Assembly: GCF_904424705.1 (NCBI RefSeq)
Contig: NZ_CAJGBF010000003.1
Coordinates: 124,001 to 188,000 of the forward strand
Direction: 5' to 3'
Origin: Rossellomorea arthrocnemi
GTDB taxonomy: Bacteria > Bacillota > Bacilli > Bacillales > Bacillaceae_B
DNA: 64,000 nt
This document shows positions 46,494-53,885 of this stretch, piece after piece. Position 1 is the stretch's first letter. Each line of letters opens with the position of its first letter. Both the position numbers and the translations under genes were made by a program. The notes below the pieces were generated by a model that saw only the letters and a list, made by a program, of their open reading frames with translations, did no database searches and was not told the origin of the DNA.

Positions 46494-47666
46494 TTGAAGA
46501 AGCGTAAACAAATTAGGGGTTCCCAGACTCCTACACCATCACCGTCACCAATCCCTTTGGATCCCAATGATTTAGCACCGGAATGTATCCGTGTAGACAA
46601 AGTATATGACTGGGTATTCTTTGCGAACAGATACGAAAACAAGAACTTCATTCCTGATGAAGCATGCCGTGCAGCAGTCAGTGCAGCATTGGCGGCTGGC
46701 CAAAGAGTAGAGGTGCAAACAGCTCCAGTTGATCCCGCTGACGTCAGCGTTTCTGGTTCCATCATTGAGAACGGTAACCCCGGTAAGGTCCTCATCGTCT
46801 GGACAGTACCAGTTGATGTAACAATCCTGATCGAAGGAGTAGCCGAATGTTCCTTCACTGTACGTACTCAATTCACTGATGAAATCATGCTTTGTGTACC
46901 GGTCGGAATTACAAATGCAAACTTAAACATCAGAGCGACTCAAGTCATCGCGACTTCTGGTGGAGTTTTAATGGGACCAGATCCATTTGGACCAATGATT
47001 CCATTGAAGGTAGTCCTTTGTAAAGATGTTCAAGTAGAGTATCCGGTTAAACTTGAAGTACTGGCTAAATTCTGTTTCCCTCGTCCAAATAATATTCCTG
47101 TGCCTGAAGAGAGACTTCGGTGCGATCTTAGTTTACTAGAATTCCCTCGCCAATGCCCTGGATTATTCCCGGTTGCCAACTGTGAATGTCAAGCGACGGC
47201 CCTTGCTAGAAATGAAGATACCGAGGCAACATTTGGAACAGGAGGAACAGCAGATATCGTAACAGGCCTATCAACATTGAGAGCAGAAATTTGTCAGGAA
47301 TGTTCACTTGGAGACAGCACATTCTCCTATTCCTTTACAGATACAGAAGTTGGTCCTACTCCAGCTCCGACTGCTACTGGCTTCCAGCCTGACTTCAGCT
47401 TTACTTTTGATCCTTCCTCTATTGATAGAGTTACTTGTGGAGATACGGCACTTACTGCTGTTGGAGAAGGAATCCGTTATTTTGACGGAGCGCCTGAACA
47501 ATTATTCTATGAGCTGCAAATCTTTGATGCACCAACTGAAGGTTTCCGCTTAATCCTAAGAAATACAGCAAACGTTGTAATCTTTGATAGTGGTGTTGTA
47601 GATGCACTTGTTGAGTTTGGTGAGTGTGAAACATTCGCTGATTTACTTGGAGATTTAGATGACTAA
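46494..47666 (+). CDS. Cysteine-rich putative spore-surface protein, unrecognised
   Basis: A 390-residue protein with a basic N-terminus, a Thr/Ser/Pro linker (residues 12-22), then a beta-strand-rich, Val/Thr-rich body with 14 cysteines (31, 58, 120, 135, 177, 195, 211, 222, 231, 233, 268, 271, 316, 379) and an acidic end. There is no signal peptide, which fits assembly from the mother-cell side. The CIRVDKVYDWV motif near residue 31 recalls cysteine-containing spore-appendage and coat proteins, but I could not assign a family. TTG 46494 follows AAAGGAAG. Exact sigma-K promoter upstream, strong terminator downstream. Confidence 0.75.
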   Translation: MKKRKQIRGSQTPTPSPSPIPLDPNDLAPECIRVDKVYDWVFFANRYENKNFIPDEACRAAVSAALAAGQRVEVQTAPVDPADVSVSGSIIENGNPGKVLIVWTVPVDVTILIEGVAECSFTVRTQFTDEIMLCVPVGITNANLNIRATQVIATSGGVLMGPDPFGPMIPLKVVLCKDVQVEYPVKLEVLAKFCFPRPNNIPVPEERLRCDLSLLEFPRQCPGLFPVANCECQATALARNEDTEATFGTGGTADIVTGLSTLRAEICQECSLGDSTFSYSFTDTEVGPTPAPTATGFQPDFSFTFDPSSIDRVTCGDTALTAVGEGIRYFDGAPEQLFYELQIFDAPTEGFRLILRNTANVVIFDSGVVDALVEFGECETFADLLGDLDD

Positions 47667-47673
47667 TTAAATG

Positions 47674-47702
47674 AGGGAGAGAGGTATCTCTCTCCTTTTT
47701 TT
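47674..47702 (+). terminator. Terminator after the cysteine-rich protein gene
   Basis: Stem GGAGAGAG/CTCTCTCC, loop GTAT, then seven T. Confidence 0.85.
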
Positions 47703-47703
47703 A

Positions 47704-47730
47704 ACATGTAAACAAACCATACATATGATA
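47704..47730 (+). promoter_or_regulatory. Sigma-K promoter of the second coiled-coil gene
   Basis: AC at 47704-47705, a 16-bp spacer, and CATATGATA at 47722-47730, an exact sigma-K match. GGAGGTGA and the ATG follow within 40 bp. Confidence 0.65.
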
Positions 47731-47759
47731 ATAAAAAAAATCAATGGAGGTGACAGAAA

Positions 47760-48971
47760 ATGATTGAGGAGGCAAATATAGCGGGATCCCAAGTTGAACA
47801 TCATGAATTATTGAATGACATCCAAGTCCTTTCCAATGATTTGGAGTCTTTATATACTCATTATTCAAATCGGATCCGAAATGTGTCGGAGGAATTGTCA
47901 AGAGAGAGATCCAAACATAAAGTTTATCAATTGGAGATTGCAGAGAATCATCATACGATTCAGATGCTGACTGAACAAATTGACTATTTACTTCAAGATA
48001 TTGAGGTGAAACATGAGCTTTATCTTCAAGTACAACACCAGTTAAACGTTGATTCCGTAACAACCGAAGTGCCCTTGATCGACCCGGCTATGGATGAACG
48101 AAGTAATCGGTACCCGGACAATGACAATCATGAAGGTATCATGCCGGAGAAGGATACTCCCATTCTTGCTACCTCTATTCCTGAAATAAGGGTCATTTAT
48201 GAAAGCATTCCAAGTGAAGAGAAATCTTATCTAGAGGAATTAAAGAATGAGGTTATATTGCTGCTAATGGAAGCCAATGAATATTTTTTAACAGAAAGTC
48301 AAGTATCTACAGAGTTTGAGCTGTATCAACATGCATTTTATGTTCATATAGGTTGGTTGCAAATGGAGAAGCATAGGCTAATGGTATTAAAAAGAGAAAG
48401 GTGGCATAACAAAGTGTGGAAATTTTTATGGGGTAAGGAAGAGGGAAACAATCACCCGGAAATCATCAAAAAGCTTGATTTGATTGAGGATCAATTGGTT
48501 TCATATTCGACAAAATTCAATGAAGTGAAAGATTCCCTACAACAGAGCAAAGAGCGGGGGGAAACCACTCAGGATTACTTGAAGAAAATGACTGCTTTAT
48601 ATGATGAATTGAAAAAAATCGAAGGGTATTACGAGGAAAAACTCCATGGATTGAGGAGTCAGGTGGAAGAATGTAAACAAAGAGAAAATGATCTCGAACG
48701 ACAAGTAGACTTACTAAATGAAAAATATTCGGGAAAACAAAAGGAAAAAAGTCAGCGTGAAGTGGAGCTTGAAAAGGAATTAGCCATACTTCGTAAAGAC
48801 ATTCAATCTCAATCCAATAAGAAAAATGATTTATACAACAAAATGAAGCAACAGAGCTCCCCAAAGAAGCAAAGTTCTCAAGTCAACCCTCAATTCGATG
48901 AATATGGCAGTATTCCAATGTCTTCAGACTCTAAACGTACTATGTTCAATCCAAATAAATATATGCGGTGA
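47760..48971 (+). CDS. Second long coiled-coil protein, unrecognised
   Basis: A 403-residue protein. Residues 5-110 and about 235-360 are predicted-looking coiled coils, separated by a helical middle segment with aromatic residues (residues 180-230, HAFYVHIGWLQM). The C-terminus is polar and low in hydrophobics (SSPKKQSSQVNPQFDEYGS). No signal peptide or catalytic motif. ATG 47760 follows GGAGGTGA. It heads a possible operon with the 44-residue protein and the JAMM protein. Inferred spore-layer scaffold; family not recognised. Confidence 0.75.
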   Translation: MIEEANIAGSQVEHHELLNDIQVLSNDLESLYTHYSNRIRNVSEELSRERSKHKVYQLEIAENHHTIQMLTEQIDYLLQDIEVKHELYLQVQHQLNVDSVTTEVPLIDPAMDERSNRYPDNDNHEGIMPEKDTPILATSIPEIRVIYESIPSEEKSYLEELKNEVILLLMEANEYFLTESQVSTEFELYQHAFYVHIGWLQMEKHRLMVLKRERWHNKVWKFLWGKEEGNNHPEIIKKLDLIEDQLVSYSTKFNEVKDSLQQSKERGETTQDYLKKMTALYDELKKIEGYYEEKLHGLRSQVEECKQRENDLERQVDLLNEKYSGKQKEKSQREVELEKELAILRKDIQSQSNKKNDLYNKMKQQSSPKKQSSQVNPQFDEYGSIPMSSDSKRTMFNPNKYMR

Positions 48972-48991
48972 AATTGAAAGGGGGGATAATC

Positions 48992-49126
48992 ATGCAGTCC
49001 AATGATCTAAATAAAATTTATAAGCAGAAAAAGAGAATACCCTTGGGAATTAAAAAAGAAGAAAGAATGCAAATGGAAGCCAAAAGGACGAAATTCAAAT
49101 ACAAAGGATGCGGATGCAACGCCTAA
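48992..49126 (+). CDS. 44-residue basic small protein
   Basis: A small ORF of 44 codons with an excellent ribosome binding site (AAGGGGGGAT, 5 nt spacing). It is Lys/Arg-rich and ends in a cysteine motif KGCGCNA. It begins 20 nt after the coiled-coil gene. The following JAMM frame is open behind it in the +1 register, and the conserved start of the JAMM domain lies just after this stop. It is either an independent small spore protein or the front part of a frameshifted fusion. Confidence 0.6.
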   Translation: MQSNDLNKIYKQKKRIPLGIKKEERMQMEAKRTKFKYKGCGCNA

Positions 49127-49166
49127 AGAATCGGTCATACTCTCCAACCGTATCTATTCCAGAATC

Positions 49167-49526
49167 ATGTTGGAAGTCAAAAAAGATCTTCCAAATGAAT
49201 CATGTGGATTGATCTCAGGGAAGGAAAATCGGTGTTTGGCCGTTTGGCCCATGCAGAATATAGAACCTACACCGCATTCTTTCGCTATGGATCCAAACGA
49301 ACAAGACCGGGTCATATCCCATATGCTTAGAAGAAACGAGTCCTTTGTCGGAATATATCATTCCCACCCATTTGGCAGACCTGTACCTTCGAAGGATGAC
49401 GTATCATTTTCTCTTTATCCGGATGTTTATTATTTCATTGCTTCCGTTGGGGGGAGAGATGAAGAGCTGCGCTGCTACAAGATTAATAATGGCAAGGTAA
49501 AACATATAAATATTGTTATTCAATGA
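49167..49526 (+). CDS. JAMM/MPN (M67) metalloprotease-like protein, start uncertain
   Basis: From ATG 49167 the product is 119 residues with a complete JAMM zinc site: Glu11 in ESCGLISG, H65-S-H67-P, S75 and D78 (HSHPFGRPVPSKDD). Such domains remove ubiquitin-like tags or cleave peptides in bacterial systems. The ATG has no ribosome binding site, and the typical family N-terminus (ESVILSNRIYSRI) is encoded just upstream, in frame, from about 49128, where no ATG, GTG or TTG exists; the frame is open back to 49011. Start, frameshift and sequencing error are all possible. Confidence 0.7.
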   Translation: MLEVKKDLPNESCGLISGKENRCLAVWPMQNIEPTPHSFAMDPNEQDRVISHMLRRNESFVGIYHSHPFGRPVPSKDDVSFSLYPDVYYFIASVGGRDEELRCYKINNGKVKHINIVIQ

Positions 49527-49553
49527 AAGAGTGCTATAGGCACTCTTTTTTTT
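49527..49553 (+). terminator. Terminator after the JAMM gene
   Basis: Stem AGAGTGC/GCACTCT followed by eight T. Confidence 0.8.
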
Positions 49554-49586
49554 GGGATAGTGGTACAAGCAACTTCGAGGAATTGA

Positions 49587-49595
49587 CATATAGTA
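49587..49595 (+). promoter_or_regulatory. Sigma-K-type -10 box before the glycosyltransferase
   Basis: CATATAGTA at 49587-49595 matches CATANNNTA. No AC is placed at 15-17 bp upstream (GC at 49569-49570), so the match is partial. Confidence 0.4.
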
Positions 49596-49629
49596 TTATT
49601 ATCACTTCCTACGAAAGCGGTGAACGAAA

Positions 49630-50331
49630 GTGAAAGTATCAATCATTATACCTTTTTACAATTGTCCTTATATCGATCAAGCTATCAATAGTGCTCTTCG
49701 TCAAACCTATAAAAATATAGAAGTCATCGTTGTGGATGACGGCTCAACTCAGTATGTAGAAAAAATTCAACCTTTCAAAAACAGAATAAAATATATAAGG
49801 AAAGCAAATGGTGGGACGGCTACTGCTTTGAATACCGGCTTAAGGCATGCAACTGGAAAGTACTTTGCGTGGCTGAGTTCAGATGATATGTTCCTGGAAA
49901 GCAAGGTAGCGAAACAACTTTCATATATGCAGTCTGTAGGGGCGAGACTGTCTTATACTGCATTTAAAACCATCGATCGTCATAATAAAGTAGTAAATGA
50001 GATTCACTCGAGGAAAATGAGTAAAAACGTGTTTCAAAAACTCCTATTAAAGGCATGTCCTGTAAACGGCTGCACTGTGATGGCTGAAACGGATTTACTA
50101 AAACAGGCAGGTTGGTTCGACGAAAGATTGAAATACACACAGGATTATGAAATGTGGTGTCGGTTGACACAGCACACTCACATGCATTATTTGGATGAAG
50201 TACTTGTATTATATCGGGTCCATTCCGATATGGGCTCTGCGAAAAATGGGGGAGGAATGGTAAAGGAATCACAATATATTCAAAACAAATATCGAAATTT
50301 CTTTAAGATGTCCCGCAAAAAAGACTTGTGA
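49630..50331 (+). CDS. Family 2 glycosyltransferase
   Basis: A 233-residue GT-A fold transferase. It begins VSIIIPFYN, with DDGS at residues 36-39 and a metal-binding SSDD at 83-86, then an acceptor-side WFDERLKYTQDYEMWCRL motif near residue 175. There is no membrane helix. GTG 49630 has a weak GCGGTGA site. It lies alone between two terminators in a cluster of spore-glycan genes. Donor and acceptor are unknown. Confidence 0.88.
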   Translation: MKVSIIIPFYNCPYIDQAINSALRQTYKNIEVIVVDDGSTQYVEKIQPFKNRIKYIRKANGGTATALNTGLRHATGKYFAWLSSDDMFLESKVAKQLSYMQSVGARLSYTAFKTIDRHNKVVNEIHSRKMSKNVFQKLLLKACPVNGCTVMAETDLLKQAGWFDERLKYTQDYEMWCRLTQHTHMHYLDEVLVLYRVHSDMGSAKNGGGMVKESQYIQNKYRNFFKMSRKKDL

Positions 50332-50340
50332 AAAAGACAA

Positions 50341-50383
50341 AAATCATCAATCAAGTAGTGAATCTTGATTGATGATTTTTTGC
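50341..50383. terminator. Bidirectional terminator
   Basis: A perfect 15-bp stem, AAATCATCAATCAAG/CTTGATTGATGATTT, with T runs on both strands. It serves the glycosyltransferase on the plus strand and the epimerase on the minus strand. Confidence 0.9.
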
Positions 50384-50392
50384 TTCTGTCAT

Positions 50393-51304
50393 TTAATTGA
50401 AAAGGGATAAGTGCGTTTCCTTCAGACCTTCTTCAATTGAATAGTGAGGTTTCCAGTTTAATTCACGTTTAGCAAGACTGTTATCTAAACAGCTATGCTT
50501 TATATCTCCCTGCCGATCGGTTGTATGAAAGGAAAGGATTTCATTTGAATGGTACCTTTTTAGTAATGCAATCAATTGGAGAATGGATGTCCTTTCCCCT
50601 GTACTGATGTGCATCGTCATTTGCTTTCCTTTAACAGCTGCATCAATATTTGCATCCACCACATCCTGTACGTAAACATAGTCACGCGTTTGCAGTCCAT
50701 CACCGTTAATTTTCAGCTTTTCATTCCTCAGGAGCTTTTCGAGAAATACGGCTATGACCCCTCCTTCTCCTTTAGACGTTTGCCTAGGTCCATACACATT
50801 TCCATACCTGAGGATGGAGAAGGGAACCTCAAAAGTATCGCCATACAATTTTATATAGTTTTCCGAGGTTAGTTTAGATAACCCATAGAAGGATATGGGA
50901 GAAGGGTGGCAGGTTTCGTTAATGATATCACTTGATACATTACCGTAAACGGCTGATGTAGAGGAAAAGACAAAGTTTTTCACAGGGAAGTGTCTGCACG
51001 CCTCCAATAAGTTGAGTGTTCCAGCTATATTCGTTTGCATATCTTCGAATGGAGAGCTGGTGGAACGTGAAACATCGGCTTGAGCAGCCATATGAAAAAT
51101 ATAGTCGGGTCTTTCTGAAACTATGACATTATATGCATCAGACGAAGAAATATCTATATTATGGAATTCTGCTGATCTATTCAAGTACTCTCGCTTTCCG
51201 CTGCTTAAATTATCGATTACATGAACACAAGAACCTCTGGAGATTAACGTATCTACTAAATGGGAACCGATAAAGCCGGCTCCTCCTGTAACGATTGCTT
51301 TCAA
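50393..51304 (-). CDS. NAD-dependent nucleotide-sugar epimerase (GalE-like)
   Basis: Extended SDR of 303 residues with TGGAGFIGSH (residues 6-15), the YGLSK catalytic YxxxK at 140-144, and RYGNVYGPRQ. Closest in style to UDP-glucose 4-epimerases. TTG at 51304 follows AAAGGTGAG with 8-nt spacing; a GTG 12 nt upstream lies inside that site. A sigma-K-type -10 box is upstream. Likely supplies a sugar nucleotide for the glycosyltransferases nearby; the exact sugar cannot be read. Confidence 0.88.
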   Translation of the reverse strand: MKAIVTGGAGFIGSHLVDTLISRGSCVHVIDNLSSGKREYLNRSAEFHNIDISSSDAYNVIVSERPDYIFHMAAQADVSRSTSSPFEDMQTNIAGTLNLLEACRHFPVKNFVFSSTSAVYGNVSSDIINETCHPSPISFYGLSKLTSENYIKLYGDTFEVPFSILRYGNVYGPRQTSKGEGGVIAVFLEKLLRNEKLKINGDGLQTRDYVYVQDVVDANIDAAVKGKQMTMHISTGERTSILQLIALLKRYHSNEILSFHTTDRQGDIKHSCLDNSLAKRELNWKPHYSIEEGLKETHLSLFN

Positions 51305-51332
51305 CTGGCATCTCACCTTTTACTATTTTTAA

Positions 51333-51341
51333 TAGCATATG
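51333..51341 (-). promoter_or_regulatory. Sigma-K-type -10 box before the epimerase
   Basis: On the minus strand CATATGCTA (51341-51333) is an exact CATANNNTA. The region where AC is expected reads CA, so only the -10 fits. Confidence 0.45.
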
Positions 51342-51387
51342 CGCAAGATCACACTTTTGATGGAACACAAGCCCCAAGCCTAGAAAA

Positions 51388-52455
51388 CTAAAGGTTTATT
51401 GACTTTAGCATGTTGGCGAAATGAATACTGTACTGTTGGTGACTAAATTGCGATTCTAAATGAAGCAGGGCGTTTTCGATTATATATTGACGAAGCTTTG
51501 TATTGTTCATCAATTCTTCAGCTTGTTGCACCGCGTCCTGAATATTCCCTATCTGATAGTATTTACCCGACTGATTATGCAAAATCGAACTTCTGACTCC
51601 ATCGGAATCAGTCGTAAGGACCGGACATCTGCAACTCATGGCTTCCAATAATGAATAAGGAGCACCTTCCACTTTAGAGGTAGAGCAAAGGAAGCCCCCT
51701 GAATCCCCAATTCTGGAGAAGTAAGCAGGCATCTGATTATGAGGTACATTTTGCAAAACATGCACGTGCTTATCTAAATTTAACCTGCTCTTTAATTGAA
51801 TAAACTCATTTCTCTCCTTGGGGGTTGACAAGCTTGGATCTTCAAACATATATAAATCGATTGCTTGATTTTTTTTAGTTAATTGATGACCAATGTGTAA
51901 AAACTCACGCCAATTTTTGTTATCTTCTAGCCGGCCGATCCATGCCACAATCGGTTTTTGCTGCTTCGGTAACTTCTGATAAGTGAAGGCTTTATGATCA
52001 AAACAATTATTAAATTCAAAGATGGGTGTGGTTTTGAAGAACTCCCTGAATATGGAACCGATATGTGGTGTTTTAGGATATAAGAGTGCATCGCAATAGT
52101 TTTGTACAAAGGGAATGGCAAGTTGTAATTGCTGCCTCGCCACGGCCTGTGGACCGAACCCTTGAATTTCAAGAATTAATTTCCCTTTGTACCCCAATTT
52201 CCGAAACCTTTCCATAGCAGCATAATCCGAAGTGATTACGATCGCGTCATATCTCGTTTTTTGTAATATACTCTTTATTTCATGATCACTATTTGTGATG
52301 AAGACATTTGTGTGCTCATGATTCATTAAGTTTCTCCGTTTACTATAATATAAAAAGTCACATGTAATACCAGCATGCTTAAGGGCAAGGGCTCTTTGTC
52401 TGTTTAACGTTTCAACACCACCGCTGGGTACGTAAAAAACGAATAGTACTTTCAT
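51388..52455 (-). CDS. Family 4 glycosyltransferase (CotSA-like)
   Basis: A 355-residue GT-B transferase. The N-terminal GGVETLNRQRALALKHAG donor-side loop and the C-terminal WIGRLEDNKN and STSKVEGAPYSLLEAMSCRCPVLTTDSDGV (E-x7-E region) are GT4 hallmarks. ATG 52455 follows GGAGGATGA. Related proteins (CotSA) decorate spore coat polysaccharide. It is transcribed away from the next gene and ends 72 bp before the epimerase start region. Confidence 0.88.
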   Translation of the reverse strand: MKVLFVFYVPSGGVETLNRQRALALKHAGITCDFLYYSKRRNLMNHEHTNVFITNSDHEIKSILQKTRYDAIVITSDYAAMERFRKLGYKGKLILEIQGFGPQAVARQQLQLAIPFVQNYCDALLYPKTPHIGSIFREFFKTTPIFEFNNCFDHKAFTYQKLPKQQKPIVAWIGRLEDNKNWREFLHIGHQLTKKNQAIDLYMFEDPSLSTPKERNEFIQLKSRLNLDKHVHVLQNVPHNQMPAYFSRIGDSGGFLCSTSKVEGAPYSLLEAMSCRCPVLTTDSDGVRSSILHNQSGKYYQIGNIQDAVQQAEELMNNTKLRQYIIENALLHLESQFSHQQYSIHFANMLKSINL

Positions 52456-52604
52456 ATGTCATCCTCCAATCATTTTACGTTTCCAAAAATACAATCCTAT
52501 TATTTTTATATGTGAATGGAATTAGATTGTAGAGGGCTATCCGGCTATTTTCAAAAAAATGGTCCTATTTTATTTCATAGGTATGTCAAAAGAAACAAGC
52601 TGTA

Positions 52605-52613
52605 CATAGAATA
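52605..52613 (+). promoter_or_regulatory. Possible sigma-K-type -10 box
   Basis: CATAGAATA matches CATANNNTA, about 110 bp before the propeller-like gene, but no AC is at the expected distance. Confidence 0.25.
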
Positions 52614-52721
52614 TTGAGATACGTCTATCGGGTTAAGAACTGAATCCAATTGAACTTTAATCCGGACATGGTGCAAAACGATATAAAGAGTATCATTTTT
52701 ATCAAAATGAGGTGAGAATAC

Positions 52722-53681
52722 TTGAAAGATTTATTCCTTGTCGGAGCAGAACAAAAGTCCAAAGTAATGAACGATTGGGAACAATTTAGAAAAGCGGTCG
52801 TATTGAGAATGGATGGTGCGACGAAAGAAATAAAGAGAGTAATTGAATATATTTCTCCACAGGAAGTGTGTCCTGAGCATGAAGCGTCGATTTCATTTAC
52901 AGCAGGAACATTAAGAGAAAATAAATTATACGTTGGTACCCAAACGGAAATCCTTATATACAATGTCATAACCAAAACATTGATAGATTACGTGAGCTTG
53001 CCATTATTCAATGATGTTCACCATGTCACTTCCAGGAAGAATGGAAATCTTCTGGTCGCTAATACGGGGCTGGATATGGTCGTGGAACTTGATCTGAAGG
53101 GCAATGTTATTAATCTTTGGAATGTGATGGGAGGAGGACCGTGGAGTCGATTCGATCCTGACACTGACTATAGGAAGATCTCCACCACTAAACCTCACAT
53201 GTCCCATCCCAATTTTGTCTTTGAACTTAACGGTGAAGTGTGGGTGACAAGGTGCTTACAAAAAGATGCTATATGTTTGACAGATAGACAAAAGCGAATA
53301 AATATTGGTCGTCAGCTTATTCATGACGGGGTCGTTTATAACGGGAAAATCTATTTTACACAGGTTGACGGAAGAATCGTTATAGTTAATGCCTCCACAT
53401 TAAAGGTTGAAAGAGAAGTGAATCTGGTTGAAATAAGCAGGCACAACGAGAAAATCGGATGGTGCAGGGGAATTAAGCCATTATCGGAAGAACTGATCCT
53501 AATAGGTTTCTCGCGGATAAGACCATCCAGTAAGAAGAGAGCGGATGGATCTACCTATTATGTTGGTGATTATGGTGTAATGCCGACAAGACTTGCTTGT
53601 TATAATATTAAGTCGAACACACTCCTATGGGAAAAAAACCTTGAGGAGCAAAACATGAATGTCATTTACTCTATTCATTGA
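52722..53681 (+). CDS. Beta-propeller-like protein, unrecognised
   Basis: A 319-residue soluble protein with repeated beta-strand blocks of the form GNLLVANTGLDMVVELDLKG, GEVWVTRCLQKDAICLTD and GKIYFTQVDGRIVIVNAST, typical of a six-bladed propeller. Short conserved-looking clusters such as DVHHVT, HMSHPNFV and RLIHDGVV-type (RQLIHDGVVY) carry His residues that could line a metal or substrate site. TTG 52722 follows GAGGTGAG. No signal peptide. I do not recognise the family; an enzyme acting on glycans is possible. Confidence 0.75.
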   Translation: MKDLFLVGAEQKSKVMNDWEQFRKAVVLRMDGATKEIKRVIEYISPQEVCPEHEASISFTAGTLRENKLYVGTQTEILIYNVITKTLIDYVSLPLFNDVHHVTSRKNGNLLVANTGLDMVVELDLKGNVINLWNVMGGGPWSRFDPDTDYRKISTTKPHMSHPNFVFELNGEVWVTRCLQKDAICLTDRQKRINIGRQLIHDGVVYNGKIYFTQVDGRIVIVNASTLKVEREVNLVEISRHNEKIGWCRGIKPLSEELILIGFSRIRPSSKKRADGSTYYVGDYGVMPTRLACYNIKSNTLLWEKNLEEQNMNVIYSIH

Positions 53682-53720
53682 TTCGCAACAAAATATCTTT
53701 TTCTCATAGGAGTGAACTGC

Positions 53721-53879
53721 ATGTTACCGAGAAAGAATTACTTTAGGCATGTTTATGGAAACCCCAAGCCGACTGTTACCAACCATCAAATTAGGGCAGC
53801 CGGACCATTAAAACAAAAAAGATTATCCATACCTGATGATAGATTAAAATCCATTTTTGATCTATGCCCAAAGGTTTGA
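53721..53879 (+). CDS. 52-residue basic small protein
   Basis: A small ORF with a good ribosome binding site (ATAGGAGTGA, 6-nt spacing). The product is basic, begins LPRKNYFRHVYGNPKPT and ends in DLCPKV. It starts 39 nt after the propeller gene and stops 6 nt before the next glycosyltransferase, so it is probably co-transcribed. No family recognised. Confidence 0.55.
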   Translation: MLPRKNYFRHVYGNPKPTVTNHQIRAAGPLKQKRLSIPDDRLKSIFDLCPKV

Positions 53880-53885
53880 TGAAAT

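Noticed and set aside
46349..46871. Minus-strand ORFs over the start of the cysteine-rich gene
   Set aside because: They are antisense to a frame with a ribosome binding site and an exact sigma-K promoter, and have no start signals.
49167..49526. JAMM gene as a prophage tail-assembly remnant
   Set aside because: No other phage genes are nearby; the neighbours are coiled-coil and glycan genes.
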